62,377 nucleotides of DNA from Chloroflexota bacterium (GTDB lineage Bacteria; Chloroflexota; UBA11872), in contig JAPPLN010000037.1 of assembly GCA_028874175.1 (NCBI GenBank), positions 1 through 62,377 on the forward strand, in the 5' to 3' direction. The notes under the pieces are model-generated. The model searched no databases, was not told the DNA's origin, and saw nothing but the letters and a program-made list of their open reading frames with translations. The translations under genes and the position numbers were made by a program. This document shows, in pieces, positions 26,104 to 35,712 of this stretch. Position 1 is the first letter of the stretch, and each line of letters begins with the position of its first letter.

Positions 26104-26391
26104 CTACGTCGTAATCCGCAGTTGCTTACCCTCTGCGCGGATAATGCGGATGACCGTGGAAAACGACGGGTTGCCCTGTTCGGACAGCGCTTTGTAAAGC
26201 CCCTCGCGCGTCATGCCGATTTCACGAGCCAACTGGCTCATGTTCTGCGCACGCGCGATGTCGTTGAGCGCGGCGCGAATCAGGCTGCCATCACCCGGAT
26301 CCTCGTCCGCACAAGCTTCCAAGTACAGCCGCAAATCCTCCTTGCTTTGCAAGTGATCCGCTGCGTCCCAGTGTGTAAACGTTTCAGCCAT
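26104..26391 (-). CDS. HTH antitoxin-like protein (addiction module antidote, HigA-type), orphan
   Basis: This 95-aa protein matches the addiction-module antidote type: ETFTHWDAADHLQSKEDLRLYLEACADEDPGDGSLIRAALNDIARAQNMSQLAREIGMTREGLYKALSE, with the helix-turn-helix in MSQLAREIGMTREGLYKAL. The cognate toxin usually precedes it directly. Only 82 bp separate this start from the protease gene's end and no toxin reading frame is present, so it is an orphan antitoxin. It could still silence related toxins or act as a regulator. Confidence 0.8.
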   Translation of the reverse strand: MAETFTHWDAADHLQSKEDLRLYLEACADEDPGDGSLIRAALNDIARAQNMSQLAREIGMTREGLYKALSEQGNPSFSTVIRIIRAEGKQLRITT

Positions 26392-26473
26392 AAATCGGTT
26401 CCATTCCAGCGCGAGGCTCGGGCGCCGAACGCCTGCCTATGGCGCGGGATTCTGCTCGCCAGGCAATCGCCCG

Positions 26474-26830
26474 CTAGAGCATCAGCCCTTCTACCGGCAC
26501 CAGTCGCTTGGCCACCGGGTCAACGCCCATGAACACTCCCTCGAGTGCCAGTGCGCCGAGCAGCGGCAGGGTCCCCTCTTCATTGAACAGGACCAGCGTG
26601 ACGACCTCACGCCCTTCGATCCGCACCCACGTCTGGCCAACGTCCATCAGTCGAACTTCGCCCTGCCCGAACTGAAAGCTCTGCTGGGTCATTGGTGCCA
26701 CGCCCAAGTCGCGCAGCACGGACGCCGGGACCGACGTTATGGATGCGCCCGTGTCGACGAGCGCGTCCAGCGTCGTCCAGCGCTCGCGTTCCTGGTCGCC
26801 GATGCCGATGGGGATGCTGAATGTTCCCAT
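26474..26830 (-). CDS. Retropepsin-like aspartic protease domain protein
   Basis: The 118-aa product has the retropepsin active-site triad DTGAS (about residue 27) preceded by a hydrophobic strand, and the second hydrophobic-hydrophobic-Gly motif PLLGALALEGV (about 90-100). Family members are homodimeric aspartyl proteases or structural relics; many bacterial copies lie beside toxin-antitoxin genes. No signal peptide. An inverted repeat (26885-26905) lies upstream, between this gene and the opp operon end. Confidence 0.8.
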   Translation of the reverse strand: MGTFSIPIGIGDQERERWTTLDALVDTGASITSVPASVLRDLGVAPMTQQSFQFGQGEVRLMDVGQTWVRIEGREVVTLVLFNEEGTLPLLGALALEGVFMGVDPVAKRLVPVEGLML

Positions 26831-26884
26831 GGGTCGATGGTGTCAGACCGTGGACAGCGGAGCAACCCGCCGTCGCCGACTCCT

Positions 26885-26905
26885 AGGTGCCACCACGTGG
26901 CACCT
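26885..26905 (-). terminator. Hairpin just after the opp operon
   Basis: AGGTGCCAC (26885-26893) pairs perfectly with GTGGCACCT (26897-26905) around 3 nt. It starts 16 nt beyond the oppF-like stop on the minus strand. No T-run, so termination is uncertain; it could also be an operator for the protease gene. Confidence 0.4.
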
Positions 26906-26921
26906 CCCAGTGATCGGACCT

Positions 26922-27932
26922 CTACGCCTTGTAACAAGCCACCCGCTGCCCCGCCCCCTTTTCCTCCAGCGGCGGATGCGGGTTGTCCCGGCAGAAGTCG
27001 TCCGCAATCGGACACCGGCTGTAGAAGCGGCAGCGGGGTGGGGGGTCGAGGGGGCGGGCTACGCCGCCGGTGATTTGGACGGGGGCGCGGGTGGCGGTGG
27101 GGTCGGGGATCGGCACGGCTGAGAGCAGGGCCTGGGTGTAGGGGTGCTGGGGGTCTTGGAGCACGGCTTCGGTGTCGCCCATTTCGACGATCTTGCCCAG
27201 GTACATCACCGCGATCCGTGAGCACATGTAGCGGGCCACCGCCAGGTCGTGGGTGATGTACAGGTAGCTGATCCCCAGCCGCTCGGCCAGGCTCTCCATC
27301 AGGTTCATCACGCCGGTGCGGATCGAGACGTCCAGCATCGAGGTCGGCTCGTCGGCCACCACGAAGATCGGCTCGATCACCAGCGCCCGCGCGATCGCCA
27401 CCCGCTGACGCTGTCCGCCCGACAGCTCGTGCGGGTACCTGAACAGGTAGGTGGCGGGCGGCGTCAGGCCCACCATCTCCAGCATGCGCGATACCCGCTC
27501 CATCCGTTCCAGCGGCGGGCAGGCGTTTTGGACCTTCAGCGGCTCGGCCACGGTGTCGAAGATCGTGCGCCGCGGGTTCAGTGACTCGTACGGGTCCTGG
27601 AAGATCATCTGCGCCTTGCGCCGAAAGGCCTTCAGTTCCTCGCCGCGCAGCGTCGTGATGTCAGTCGATGCGCCCTGGCCGTCGTCGAACAGCACGTGTC
27701 CGCCCGTCGGCTGCGCCAGGCGCACCAGCAGCCGTCCCGTCGTCGTCTTCCCGCAGCCCGACTCGCCCACCAGCCCAAAGCTCTCGCCGCGCGCCAGCTC
27801 GAACGAGATTCCGTCCACCGCGTGGACAAAGCTGTCGCTGCGCCGGAACCAGTGCGACCCCGCGGGGAAGTGCTTCTCCAGCCCCTCCACCCTGATCAGC
27901 GGCTTCGTCCCCACTGCGGTCGCGCCTGCCAT
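26922..27932 (-). CDS. oppF: Peptide/nickel-type ABC transporter ATPase (OppF/DppF)
   Basis: This 336-aa ABC ATPase is the second nucleotide-binding subunit of a dipeptide/oligopeptide importer. Walker A is [12 protein letters not shown], signature [15 protein letters not shown], Walker [14 protein letters not shown]. The C-terminal oligopeptide extension has [19 protein letters not shown], a Cys cluster typical for Opp/Dpp ATPases. ATG 27932 lies 5 nt past the oppD stop. A decayed copy of its 3' end occurs at 24585-24676. Confidence 0.92.
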   Translation of the reverse strand: MAGATAVGTKPLIRVEGLEKHFPAGSHWFRRSDSFVHAVDGISFELARGESFGLVGESGCGKTTTGRLLVRLAQPTGGHVLFDDGQGASTDITTLRGEELKAFRRKAQMIFQDPYESLNPRRTIFDTVAEPLKVQNACPPLERMERVSRMLEMVGLTPPATYLFRYPHELSGGQRQRVAIARALVIEPIFVVADEPTSMLDVSIRTGVMNLMESLAERLGISYLYITHDLAVARYMCSRIAVMYLGKIVEMGDTEAVLQDPQHPYTQALLSAVPIPDPTATRAPVQITGGVARPLDPPPRCRFYSRCPIADDFCRDNPHPPLEEKGAGQRVACYKA

Positions 27933-27937
27933 CTCGC

Positions 27938-28918
27938 CTACGCCTCCAGCGGGTGCCAGCAGGCGGCCCAGTGCGCGCCCGAGCCCTCGACCTTCGGCGG
28001 CTCGTCCGTCTCGCATACGTCGGTCGCATACGGACAGCGCGGATGGAACCGGCAACCCGACGGCGGGTTCAGCAAATTGGGCGGCTCCCCGCCCAGCATC
28101 GCCAGCTCGTGCTTGGGGCCGGTCACGCTTGGGAAGGCCGACATCAGCGTCTGCGTGTATGGGTGCATGGGGTTCCGGAAGATGTCCACCGTCTCGCCCC
28201 ACTCCACGATCCGCCCCGCGTACATCACGCCCACCGTGTGGCTCACTTCGGCGATCACCGCCATGTCGTGCGAGATGTAGATCAGGCTCATATTCAGCTT
28301 CTGCTGCACGTCCCGCAGTTCCTTCAGGATGCGGTCCTGCACGATCACGTCCAGCGCCGTCGTCGGCTCGTCCGCAATCAGTAAATCCGGCTCGCAGGCC
28401 AGCGCCATCGCAATGCCCGCCCGCTGCTTCATGCCCCCGCTGTACTCGTGCGGGTAGCGGCCGATGAAGCTCGGGTCCAGGCTCACCAGGTCGTAAAGCT
28501 CCCGGACCCGCGCCATCGACACGTCAGGATCCGTCTCGATGTGAGTCTCAAGCGCTTCGATGATCTGGTCCCCAACCGTATAGACCGGATTGAACGAGTT
28601 CATCGCCGCCTGGAACACCATCGCAATCCGGTTCCAGCGATACGTGCGCATCTGGTCTTCCGAGAGCGGCGCCAGGTCCGTCCCGTCCAGCAGGATCCGG
28701 CCGCCGACGATCCGCCCGTTCTCCGGCAGCAACTTCAGTAGCGTCATCGCAATCGACGACTTCCCGCAGCCCGACTCCCCCACCAGGCCCACGGACTCGC
28801 CGCGCCCAACCGCAAACGAAACGCCGTCAACCGCCTGCACGTCGCCCGACCGCGTCCCGTAGTACATCGTCAGGTCTTCGACGGTGAGGACGGGCGCTGA
28901 CGAAGAGCGGTTCGGCAT
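27938..28918 (-). CDS. oppD: Peptide/nickel-type ABC transporter ATPase (OppD/DppD)
   Basis: This 326-residue partner of OppF has Walker [13 protein letters not shown], a Q-loop [18 protein letters not shown], signature [15 protein letters not shown], Walker [13 protein letters not shown] and the C-terminal [14 protein letters not shown] cluster. It starts 4 nt after the molybdoenzyme gene and ends 5 nt before oppF, so the three are surely on one transcript. Confidence 0.92.
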   Translation of the reverse strand: MPNRSSSAPVLTVEDLTMYYGTRSGDVQAVDGVSFAVGRGESVGLVGESGCGKSSIAMTLLKLLPENGRIVGGRILLDGTDLAPLSEDQMRTYRWNRIAMVFQAAMNSFNPVYTVGDQIIEALETHIETDPDVSMARVRELYDLVSLDPSFIGRYPHEYSGGMKQRAGIAMALACEPDLLIADEPTTALDVIVQDRILKELRDVQQKLNMSLIYISHDMAVIAEVSHTVGVMYAGRIVEWGETVDIFRNPMHPYTQTLMSAFPSVTGPKHELAMLGGEPPNLLNPPSGCRFHPRCPYATDVCETDEPPKVEGSGAHWAACWHPLEA

Positions 28919-28922
28919 GGTC

Positions 28923-30302
28923 CTAAATCGCGTGCCTCGGCGGCGTCACCGTGACCGGATGCGGCAGCGGCTGGTTGAACAGATACCCCTTCTCGTTGAA
29001 GGGAATCTCATCCGGCTGCGTATTTCCCGCCGCGTCCGTGGCCCGCGTCATGACGATGTAGTTGCCGGGCACTGGGTCCCAGTCGAAAGTGAACCACGCC
29101 CACTCATACCGCTCATACCTCGACAAGGTTGCATCGCGCCACGTCCGGCCTGAATCGGTGCTCCACTCAACTCTCATAATCGGACCATCCGGCGAATGCG
29201 CGACGCCCCTGATAATCAGCGGCGGTTCGGACACGCAAACGGAGCTGCCAACAAAGCCTCGAGAGTCCGGCGAATACGCAGTGCAATGAAGACGCTGCGA
29301 CACGGCCTCGAGTTTCGCCGGCCAGGGCAGCGCCAAGGCGCTCTTGATCACCTGCTTGGTCGTCACCTTCCCCGCTGCCTCGCCCTCCGACGGATAGGCG
29401 TCGCCTATCAGCACGTACGAGGTCGTGTTGTTGCGCGTCCAGATTGGATACCTCGACACCACGATCCGCCCCAGCCACTTCACGTTCGTGCTGCCCACCC
29501 ATCCCGGCACCAGCGCGCGCAGCGGAAAGCCGTGATCACGGGGCAGCCGCTCGTTGTTCATCCGGTAGGCCAGCAACGTATCCGGGTGTAGCGCCTTCTC
29601 GGCTGGCAGAACCCGCCGAAAGCCCTCCTCCGGCGACTCCGTGTCCAGTCCGATCAGCAGCACGTTCGCCGCGTCGTCGCTGATCCCCGCCAGTTGCAGC
29701 ACGTCGCGCAGCGACACCCCGGTCCATGCCGCGCACCCCACGCCGCCTGTCTTCCACTGCGTGCCCTTGGCCTTCTGTCCTTTCACCAGGTCGAACATGG
29801 CCCGCTGGTTCCCGGCGCATTCCAGGTACGAGACGATCCTGCGTCTCGGCAGCTTCAGGATGTCGTTATACGACAGTTGGATTGGATTCGTAACGGCGTC
29901 GCCCTCAATCGAAAGCTGCCAACTCTCCACGTCCACATCCAGGCTCACGGAGTTGTTGCGCACGAAGAATTCGCGCACGGGCGTGATCACCCCCCGCATA
30001 TTCTCCAGCCGAGCTTCCAGGCTCTTGCCGTCGTCGTGCACGATGAACGGCGTTGTGTCCTTGAACCATGCCGGCGAGGGTGCAGGCGTCGCGGCACTTC
30101 GCGCGTCCACCGCTGCCGCGCCCGAATCCGCCTCACCCCGCTCCCCGCACGCGGCCAGCACCGCCGCCGCCCCGCCGGCCGTCAGTGCCTGCAGAAAACG
30201 TCGCCGGTCCATGCCCTGGCGTTGCGCGAACCGCCAGAGCCCCGAAACCTCTGGCGTCGCGACTCCCGGCGCACCCACCGCGCTCACATGAGAGTCCGTC
30301 AT
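28923..30302 (-). CDS. Tat-exported sulfite oxidase-like molybdopterin oxidoreductase
   Basis: The 459-residue protein has a twin-arginine signal (DRRRFLQALTAGGAAAVLAAC, Arg33-35, possible lipid Cys52), so it acts outside the membrane. The molybdopterin domain (about 85-330) carries SYLECAGNQRAMF with the Mo-ligating Cys162, as in sulfite oxidases and MsrP. The C-terminal Mo-co dimerisation domain (about 345-455) favours the sulfite-oxidase branch over MsrP, which lacks it. The true substrate is unproven. It is wedged between oppC and oppD with gaps of 8 and 4 nt. The long open frame reaching upstream overlaps oppC and is rejected. Confidence 0.88.
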   Translation of the reverse strand: MTDSHVSAVGAPGVATPEVSGLWRFAQRQGMDRRRFLQALTAGGAAAVLAACGERGEADSGAAAVDARSAATPAPSPAWFKDTTPFIVHDDGKSLEARLENMRGVITPVREFFVRNNSVSLDVDVESWQLSIEGDAVTNPIQLSYNDILKLPRRRIVSYLECAGNQRAMFDLVKGQKAKGTQWKTGGVGCAAWTGVSLRDVLQLAGISDDAANVLLIGLDTESPEEGFRRVLPAEKALHPDTLLAYRMNNERLPRDHGFPLRALVPGWVGSTNVKWLGRIVVSRYPIWTRNNTTSYVLIGDAYPSEGEAAGKVTTKQVIKSALALPWPAKLEAVSQRLHCTAYSPDSRGFVGSSVCVSEPPLIIRGVAHSPDGPIMRVEWSTDSGRTWRDATLSRYERYEWAWFTFDWDPVPGNYIVMTRATDAAGNTQPDEIPFNEKGYLFNQPLPHPVTVTPPRHAI

Positions 30303-30310
30303 GGGTCTCG

Positions 30311-31261
30311 TCAGGTGCGCCGAAGCCGTGGATTCACGACCTCGTCCAGGGACCGGCCCAGCAGGTAGAACGACGAACACAGCAACGTGATCGACAGGCT
30401 GGCCGGGAAGATCAGCCACCAGTACTCGCCCACTTGCAGCAGGTAGCCGGCCGACTCCGTGGTGTGGATCATCAGCCCCCAGCTCATTCGCACGTCCAGG
30501 AGGCCCAGGAAGCTGAGCACCGCCTCCGAGAAGATGGCGCTGGTCACGGTGAACATCATGTACAGGAACGAGAGCGGCAGCAGGTTCGGCACCACGTGAA
30601 CCAGGATGATGTGCAGCGTGCCGCCCCCCGAGGTCCGAGCCGCCTCGATGTAGGGCTTGACCACAACCGATAACGCTTGCGACTTCAGCACCACCCCAGT
30701 CCCGCCGAAGCCCGACAGGATCCCGATCAGCAGCGCCAGTTCCAGGTGTCCAACCTCGATTAGGGCGCTCAGCACGATCAGGATGCTGATCCCCGGCATC
30801 ATGATCATGATGTCGGCCAGCCGCATCAGCAGCATGTCGATCAGCCCGCCAAAGTAGGCGGCCGTTGCCCCGACCATCGTGCCGATGCACACCGTCACCA
30901 CCGCCGCCAGCAGCCCCAGCAGAAACTCCGAACGCGCGCTGAACATCAGCTGGCTCAATATGTCCCGACCCAGCGGGTCGGTGCCCAGCGGATGGGCCAG
31001 GCTCGGCGGCGCCGGCTGCTGCGTCTCGTCGAAGGCAAAGCCGATCACCGGGTCGTAGATCCGTTCGTCCCAGACCGTGTTCATCAGGATCGGATGCGCC
31101 AGGGCCAGCAGCATGTAGAAGCAGATGATCACAAGCCCCAGGATCCCGATCCGCGTCCTCAGGAACAGTGACCAGTTCTGCTTCAGGCTGCGCCCCGCCA
31201 GCCCCAGGCGCACCCGCCAGAGCGACGGCGCGTTCCGGACGGGTCCGGTGTCGACAATCAT
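30311..31261 (-). CDS. oppC: Peptide ABC transporter permease (OppC/DppC)
   Basis: This 316-aa inner-membrane permease has an N-terminal extension and TM helix (LGLVIICFYMLLALAHP), the ADPLGTDPLGRDILSQ-type motif (here HPLGTDPLGRD) and the EAA loop (EAARTSGGGTLHIILVHVVPNLLP). Its ATG overlaps the oppB stop as TGATG. Its stop lies 8 nt before the molybdoenzyme start. Confidence 0.92.
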   Translation of the reverse strand: MIVDTGPVRNAPSLWRVRLGLAGRSLKQNWSLFLRTRIGILGLVIICFYMLLALAHPILMNTVWDERIYDPVIGFAFDETQQPAPPSLAHPLGTDPLGRDILSQLMFSARSEFLLGLLAAVVTVCIGTMVGATAAYFGGLIDMLLMRLADIMIMMPGISILIVLSALIEVGHLELALLIGILSGFGGTGVVLKSQALSVVVKPYIEAARTSGGGTLHIILVHVVPNLLPLSFLYMMFTVTSAIFSEAVLSFLGLLDVRMSWGLMIHTTESAGYLLQVGEYWWLIFPASLSITLLCSSFYLLGRSLDEVVNPRLRRT

Positions 31262-32409
31262 CAGTATCGGACCCTTGGATCCAGGTAGGCGTAGAGGATG
31301 TCGGCCGCCAGGTGGGCCAGCAGCACGAACAGCCCCACGAACACGAACGTGCCCACCGCCAGCGGCAGGTCCTCGCTCACCGTCGCCGCCACCAGCGTCT
31401 GTCCCATCCCTGGCCAGGAGAAGATCGACTCGATGATCACCCCGCCGTCAATGGCGAACGCCAGGCTGAAGACAAAGCTGGTCACCACCGGCAGCAGCGC
31501 GTTTCGCGCCACGTGCCGGTCGCGTACCGCCTTCTCGGGCAGACCCTTGGCGCGCGCCGCCAGCACGTAGTCCTCGCGAATCACCTCCAGCATGCTGTTG
31601 CGCGTCAGCAGCATCGTCCCGGCAAAGCTGATCAGCGTCAGCGTGGCGATCGGCAGCACCATGTGTTTCACGATGTCCCAGGCCAGGTAGCCCACGCCCG
31701 ACGAGAGCCACACGCCCGCCACGATCAGCACGGACACGGCAATGATTCCGGCCTGCAACGCCCGCGCCATGCCGAGCCGCTTCTTGCTGGTCACGAGGAA
31801 TACGGTGAATGTGATCACCGACAGGACCACCGCCGTCGCCAGCATCAGGTTGAAGACGGTGTTCGCGTCCGACGGTGCGTCCTGCCAAACCACCGGGTCC
31901 AGGAACTTCCCGATCGGAAACCAGCCGGCCTTGAAGGCGAATAGCCAGATCATCATCAGCCCGAACCAGGGCGTGAACACCGTGTACAGCGTCACCCCGC
32001 CCAGCGTCGACGTGTACTCCACCCAACCGCCCCGTCGCCAGGCGATGATCTTGCCCAGCCCGAAGCCGAGATAGAACGACACCACGGTTGCCGTCAGGAA
32101 CAGCACCAGCGTCCGTGGCAGCCGCTCCTTGATGACGTCAGCCACTGTCCTCGGATAGAGGCTGAAGGACACGCCCAGATCTCCCGTCAGCGTGTTCTTG
32201 AGATGGACCAGGTACTGCTTCCAGAGCGGCTCGTTGACCCCGAACAGCTCCTGCATCTGCGCCCGCGTCTCCGGTGGCAGGTTCGGGTCCAGGGAGTACA
32301 GGCGGCTGATGTCGCCAGGCTGGGCGTTCACCAGGAAGAACACGATCGTCAGGAATACGAACAAGGTCAGCACGATCTGCAGGACGCGCTTGACGATGTA
32401 TGCAGCCAT
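31261..32409 (-). CDS. oppB: Peptide ABC transporter permease (OppB/DppB)
   Basis: This 382-residue permease starts MAAYIVKRVLQIVLTLFVFLTIVFFLV. It contains the substrate-path DLGVSFSLYPRTVADVIKERLPRTLVLF and the EAA loop VLAARAKGLPEKAVRDRHVARNALLPV. It is longer than E. coli OppB (306 aa): an extra hydrophobic region (about 170-240; VFNLMLATAVVLSVITFTVFLV and AGIIAVSVLIVAGVWL) is inserted in the middle. It follows the binding-protein gene by 82 nt. Confidence 0.92.
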   Translation of the reverse strand: MAAYIVKRVLQIVLTLFVFLTIVFFLVNAQPGDISRLYSLDPNLPPETRAQMQELFGVNEPLWKQYLVHLKNTLTGDLGVSFSLYPRTVADVIKERLPRTLVLFLTATVVSFYLGFGLGKIIAWRRGGWVEYTSTLGGVTLYTVFTPWFGLMMIWLFAFKAGWFPIGKFLDPVVWQDAPSDANTVFNLMLATAVVLSVITFTVFLVTSKKRLGMARALQAGIIAVSVLIVAGVWLSSGVGYLAWDIVKHMVLPIATLTLISFAGTMLLTRNSMLEVIREDYVLAARAKGLPEKAVRDRHVARNALLPVVTSFVFSLAFAIDGGVIIESIFSWPGMGQTLVAATVSEDLPLAVGTFVFVGLFVLLAHLAADILYAYLDPRVRY

Positions 32410-32491
32410 ACCTCTTGCCGGCGAACTCCTATGGCGTCCTCATCGCCGGGCCGTCGTGGGCACGAACCCGGCGATGAAGCACGACCTGGTC

Positions 32492-34603
32492 TTACTTGAT
32501 CAGCACCACGTGTTGCAGACCTTGCGCCTGCGCCATTCCTCCAAGCACCGAGGTGTACGGGTACTCGACCTTGACAGGCCGGAACACGTCGATCTTCGGC
32601 GTTGTGAACAGGGTCACGTACGGCAGGTCGTCCGCCAGCAGTGCCTGCATCTGGTAGGCCTTGTCTCGCGCGCCCTCGATCGTCGTCTCGGACAGCAATC
32701 CAGCGGCCAGTTCGTCGAACTTGGGGTTCGCATAGCCACCCCAGTTCACGCCGCCGTCCTCCAGTTCAGGTGAGTGCCGGCTGTGAAAGATGTTCTCCAG
32801 GTAGTTGGGAAAGATCGTGAAGCCCCAACCCAGGATCCACATGTCTAGGTCCTTGTCCACCGTCTCGCTGAACAGCTTCTCCACGATCAGGTTGAACCCG
32901 AGCAGCCGCGCCTTGGTGGGGATGCCCAGGTCGTTCAGCCAGCGTTCGATCCAGATGGCGAAGGTCGAACGCAACGGGTCGTAACCGGCGCTCGGTGCGA
33001 TCAGCTCCAGCTCGGGAACTTCGGTGCCGTCCGGCATACGCAGGCCCTCGCCGCCGTTGACCACGAACGCGCCGTCTTCGCTGACCTCCGGTTCCTTCTC
33101 GTAGGTGAAGCCGGCGCCCTTCAGGAGCTCGACGGCCGCGGCGATCCGTTCGCCACGTCCCAGGCCCTGCCCGATCTTGGCCGTCGCGTCGTTGTACCAG
33201 AACGCGTTCCCCTCCGGAACCATGGCGTACATCGGGATCGCCGTGTCCTGCAGGATGGTCCGGGTCACGAACTCCTTGTCGATGACCGTGGCCACCGCCT
33301 GCCGGAACGCCTTGTTGTTCATCGGCGGCTTGCGCGTGTTGAAGCCCAGGTAGAACACCCCGTTGTCCAGGTTCTCCACGACCTGCAGATCCGCCGTCTG
33401 GCGTACCCGGTCCAGGAAGCCCTTCTCAAGCCCCAGCGGGTTGAACAGGAAGTCGATGTCGCCCTTGGTCAGGGCCAGGATTGCGGAGTCCTGGTTCCCG
33501 TAAATGCTGAAGATCTCGGACTCGAAGTGCGGCCCAATCTCGAGCTCCAGCACCTTGTCGCCGGTCGGCTCCCCGTAGTAGGTCTCGGTGTAACCCAGCC
33601 GCTCGTTGGTCGCCTCGTAGGCGCCATTGGCGTACTCGGTGATCTGCGTGCCCTGGCTGAAGTAGCCCGGGACCGTCGCGTTCTCGAAGAACGCGCCCGG
33701 TTCCCATTGGCCGTACTCCAGGCCGTTGGCCGTCGGCTCGCCGTCAGGCACATGCGCGAACAGGGCTTCGATCTGCTGCGGAACCTCGCCGGCTTTCCGC
33801 GCCTCCTCAACCACCGGCGCCCAGTAGTGCTCCGGCAGGATTGGCATGAAGGCCAGCCCGAACTGCCAGATGCTCAGTCCCGGCGTCTGCGCGTTCCCTT
33901 CGTCGTCCGTCGACGTGAAGTAGATCTTCAGCCGGTGGTCGTCCAGCGCTTCCGCTCGATCCACGAACGCCGGGTGCACCAGCGACGCCCAGTTGGAACC
34001 GAGGCTGAGTTCCCGGACCGTGCTCACGGTGAACACGAAGTCGTCGGCCGTCAGCGGCTCACCGTCGCTCCACTCCACGCCTTGCTTGATCGAGACTTCG
34101 GTCGTCCAGAATTCGGTTCCGTCAACCGTCTCCTTGGCCAGCGGCGTCGGCAGCCCATCGGCCACCGCCGGTACCCAGTCAAACCGCTGCGGGGAGTAGC
34201 CGTACAACGACGTGTGATAACCGCCGATCACGTACCCGGTCCACACCGACCCCGCAGGCCCGCCCAGGTAGTTCCAGGTGTTCCGCGAGATTGGGTCTTC
34301 AAACAGCCCCATCTTGTAGATGGATGGCCCCGCGGGAGCGGCGGGCGTCGCGGCAGCTGTCGGTTGCGGCGCCGGCGCTGGTGGCTGGGGCGCCCTGACC
34401 TCCACTGGCACCTCTTTCGTCACCGTCACCACCCGCTCGACCTCGACGACCTTCTCGACTTCGACGATTTTCTCGACCTCAACCGGTACGGTCACAATTC
34501 GTTCGGTCGGTGCGGGCGCCTCGGCCCCGCAGTCCATCGCCGCCATCGCCAGCGCAAAGCCGGCAACCAGAAGAACAGCACGCGTACTTAGGGATCTGAC
34601 CAC
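32492..34603 (-). CDS. oppA: Peptide/nickel-type ABC transporter substrate-binding lipoprotein
   Basis: This 703-residue SBP family 5 protein captures the substrate for the OppBCDF importer. An N-terminal signal (VLLVAGFALAMAAMDC) ends in a Cys that may be lipidated, though Asp before Cys is atypical. It is followed by a repetitive linker (VEVEKIVEVEKVVEVERVV) and a Pro/Ala stretch, a design frequent in Chloroflexota binding proteins. The binding fold runs from about 95 to the end (EWSDGEPLTADDFVFT is the family signature). GTG 34603 has GGAG 8 nt upstream; GTG 34609 is possible. Ligand unknown. Confidence 0.9.
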   Translation of the reverse strand: MVRSLSTRAVLLVAGFALAMAAMDCGAEAPAPTERIVTVPVEVEKIVEVEKVVEVERVVTVTKEVPVEVRAPQPPAPAPQPTAAATPAAPAGPSIYKMGLFEDPISRNTWNYLGGPAGSVWTGYVIGGYHTSLYGYSPQRFDWVPAVADGLPTPLAKETVDGTEFWTTEVSIKQGVEWSDGEPLTADDFVFTVSTVRELSLGSNWASLVHPAFVDRAEALDDHRLKIYFTSTDDEGNAQTPGLSIWQFGLAFMPILPEHYWAPVVEEARKAGEVPQQIEALFAHVPDGEPTANGLEYGQWEPGAFFENATVPGYFSQGTQITEYANGAYEATNERLGYTETYYGEPTGDKVLELEIGPHFESEIFSIYGNQDSAILALTKGDIDFLFNPLGLEKGFLDRVRQTADLQVVENLDNGVFYLGFNTRKPPMNNKAFRQAVATVIDKEFVTRTILQDTAIPMYAMVPEGNAFWYNDATAKIGQGLGRGERIAAAVELLKGAGFTYEKEPEVSEDGAFVVNGGEGLRMPDGTEVPELELIAPSAGYDPLRSTFAIWIERWLNDLGIPTKARLLGFNLIVEKLFSETVDKDLDMWILGWGFTIFPNYLENIFHSRHSPELEDGGVNWGGYANPKFDELAAGLLSETTIEGARDKAYQMQALLADDLPYVTLFTTPKIDVFRPVKVEYPYTSVLGGMAQAQGLQHVVLIK

Positions 34604-34915
34604 GATCACAGCTCCGCCCGCGGACTCGCAATCACTCTTCAATCTACACGCTACCTGCGCTCGCCTGAGGTGAGTTCGGTTACAGGGCTGGCGCGCTCGA
34701 CCTTGAGTTCGGCGCGGGCGGCTGCTCTCTATAACGAACTCAGCGCCTTCGACCTGCTCACGTAGCGCGTGATCGCTATCGACACCGGCACCCGTGGCTC
34801 CGTGGTCTCCACTTGGGCGTTCCTCGGGTAGTGGGGGATCGTTGCAGGACGCCAGCATCAGAAGACAGACTCGCGCTTGAAGGCGCACGACCATCCCGCG
34901 GGGAGGTTGCTCGGC
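34604..34915. other. Divergent promoter region
   Basis: About 310 bp lie between the leftward opp operon and the rightward FGE-like gene. It must hold the opp promoter. I could not pick a clear -35/-10 pair or operator. Confidence 0.4.
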
Positions 34916-35647
34916 GTGGAGTTTCTACCGGTTCCGGGCACGACCGTGCTGCTTGGCGTCTGGCCGGTGCGGATTAGAGATTGGGTCGCCTCGGGCCGCC
35001 ACTACGACGGGCCGCGTTCCTTCCGGCATGAGAGCCCGGACCACCCGGTGGGCAACATCAGCTGGTACGACGCCCAGGCGTTGTGCGCCTGGCTCAGCGA
35101 ACGCGAGGGCCGAACCTACCGCCTTCCGACCGACCACGAGTGGAGCTGCGCGGTCGGGATCGGACATCTGGAGAATCCAGCGGCCGAACCCGCGCGCAAG
35201 GACTGCCGGCTAACCGGCGTCTACCCGTGGGGCCAGTCGTGGCCGCCACCATGCGGCGCGGGCAACTATCAAGGTGAGGAGTGGCACGGTCACGCGGCCG
35301 CGTTGCGTGCGCTCCGACATGAGTACCTGCACTACTATCCCGACCGCACGGCGGCCGAAATCGAGCAGATCGACGACCCAGTGCCGTGCATCGCGGGCTT
35401 CAACGACGGCTATCTGTTCACCTCGCCGGTTGGGACATTCACGCCGAACGCGCATGGGTTCTACGACCTGGGCGGCAACGTCAACGAGTGGTGCCAGGAT
35501 CGGTTCTCCTCATCCGGCCGACGCATTCTGCGTGGCGGGTCGTTTGGCAAGCTGCGCCCCGATCAGCTGCTGTCGTCGCGTCGCTACCACGGCGACCCAA
35601 CCCGCCGCCTGGCCAGCCACGGCTTCCGCATCGCGGTCGACATGTGA
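34916..35647 (+). CDS. Formylglycine-generating enzyme-like (SUMF1 domain) protein without active-site cysteines
   Basis: The 243-residue product is a single SUMF1/FGE-sulfatase domain: [38 protein letters not shown], then [26 protein letters not shown] and a C-terminal HGFRIAVD. True FGEs have a Cys pair in the segment after RGGS. Here that segment ([18 protein letters not shown]) has none, so sulfatase activation is unlikely; it may be an FGE-fold protein with another role (EgtB-, PvdO- or phage-receptor-like). GTG 34916 with GGGAGG 9 nt upstream is preferred over TTG 34877. It is divergent from the opp operon. Confidence 0.75.
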   Translation: MEFLPVPGTTVLLGVWPVRIRDWVASGRHYDGPRSFRHESPDHPVGNISWYDAQALCAWLSEREGRTYRLPTDHEWSCAVGIGHLENPAAEPARKDCRLTGVYPWGQSWPPPCGAGNYQGEEWHGHAAALRALRHEYLHYYPDRTAAEIEQIDDPVPCIAGFNDGYLFTSPVGTFTPNAHGFYDLGGNVNEWCQDRFSSSGRRILRGGSFGKLRPDQLLSSRRYHGDPTRRLASHGFRIAVDM

Positions 35648-35712
35648 CTAACACGCTGCTCGCGGGGCGGAGTCGCCTGCCGGGCAGCCGTACGGCAGCT
35701 CGCCTGCGCTGT

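Noticed and set aside
30303-30890. Upstream extension of the molybdoenzyme frame
   Set aside because: It overlaps oppC in another frame; the ATG at 30302 precedes the Tat signal with correct spacing.
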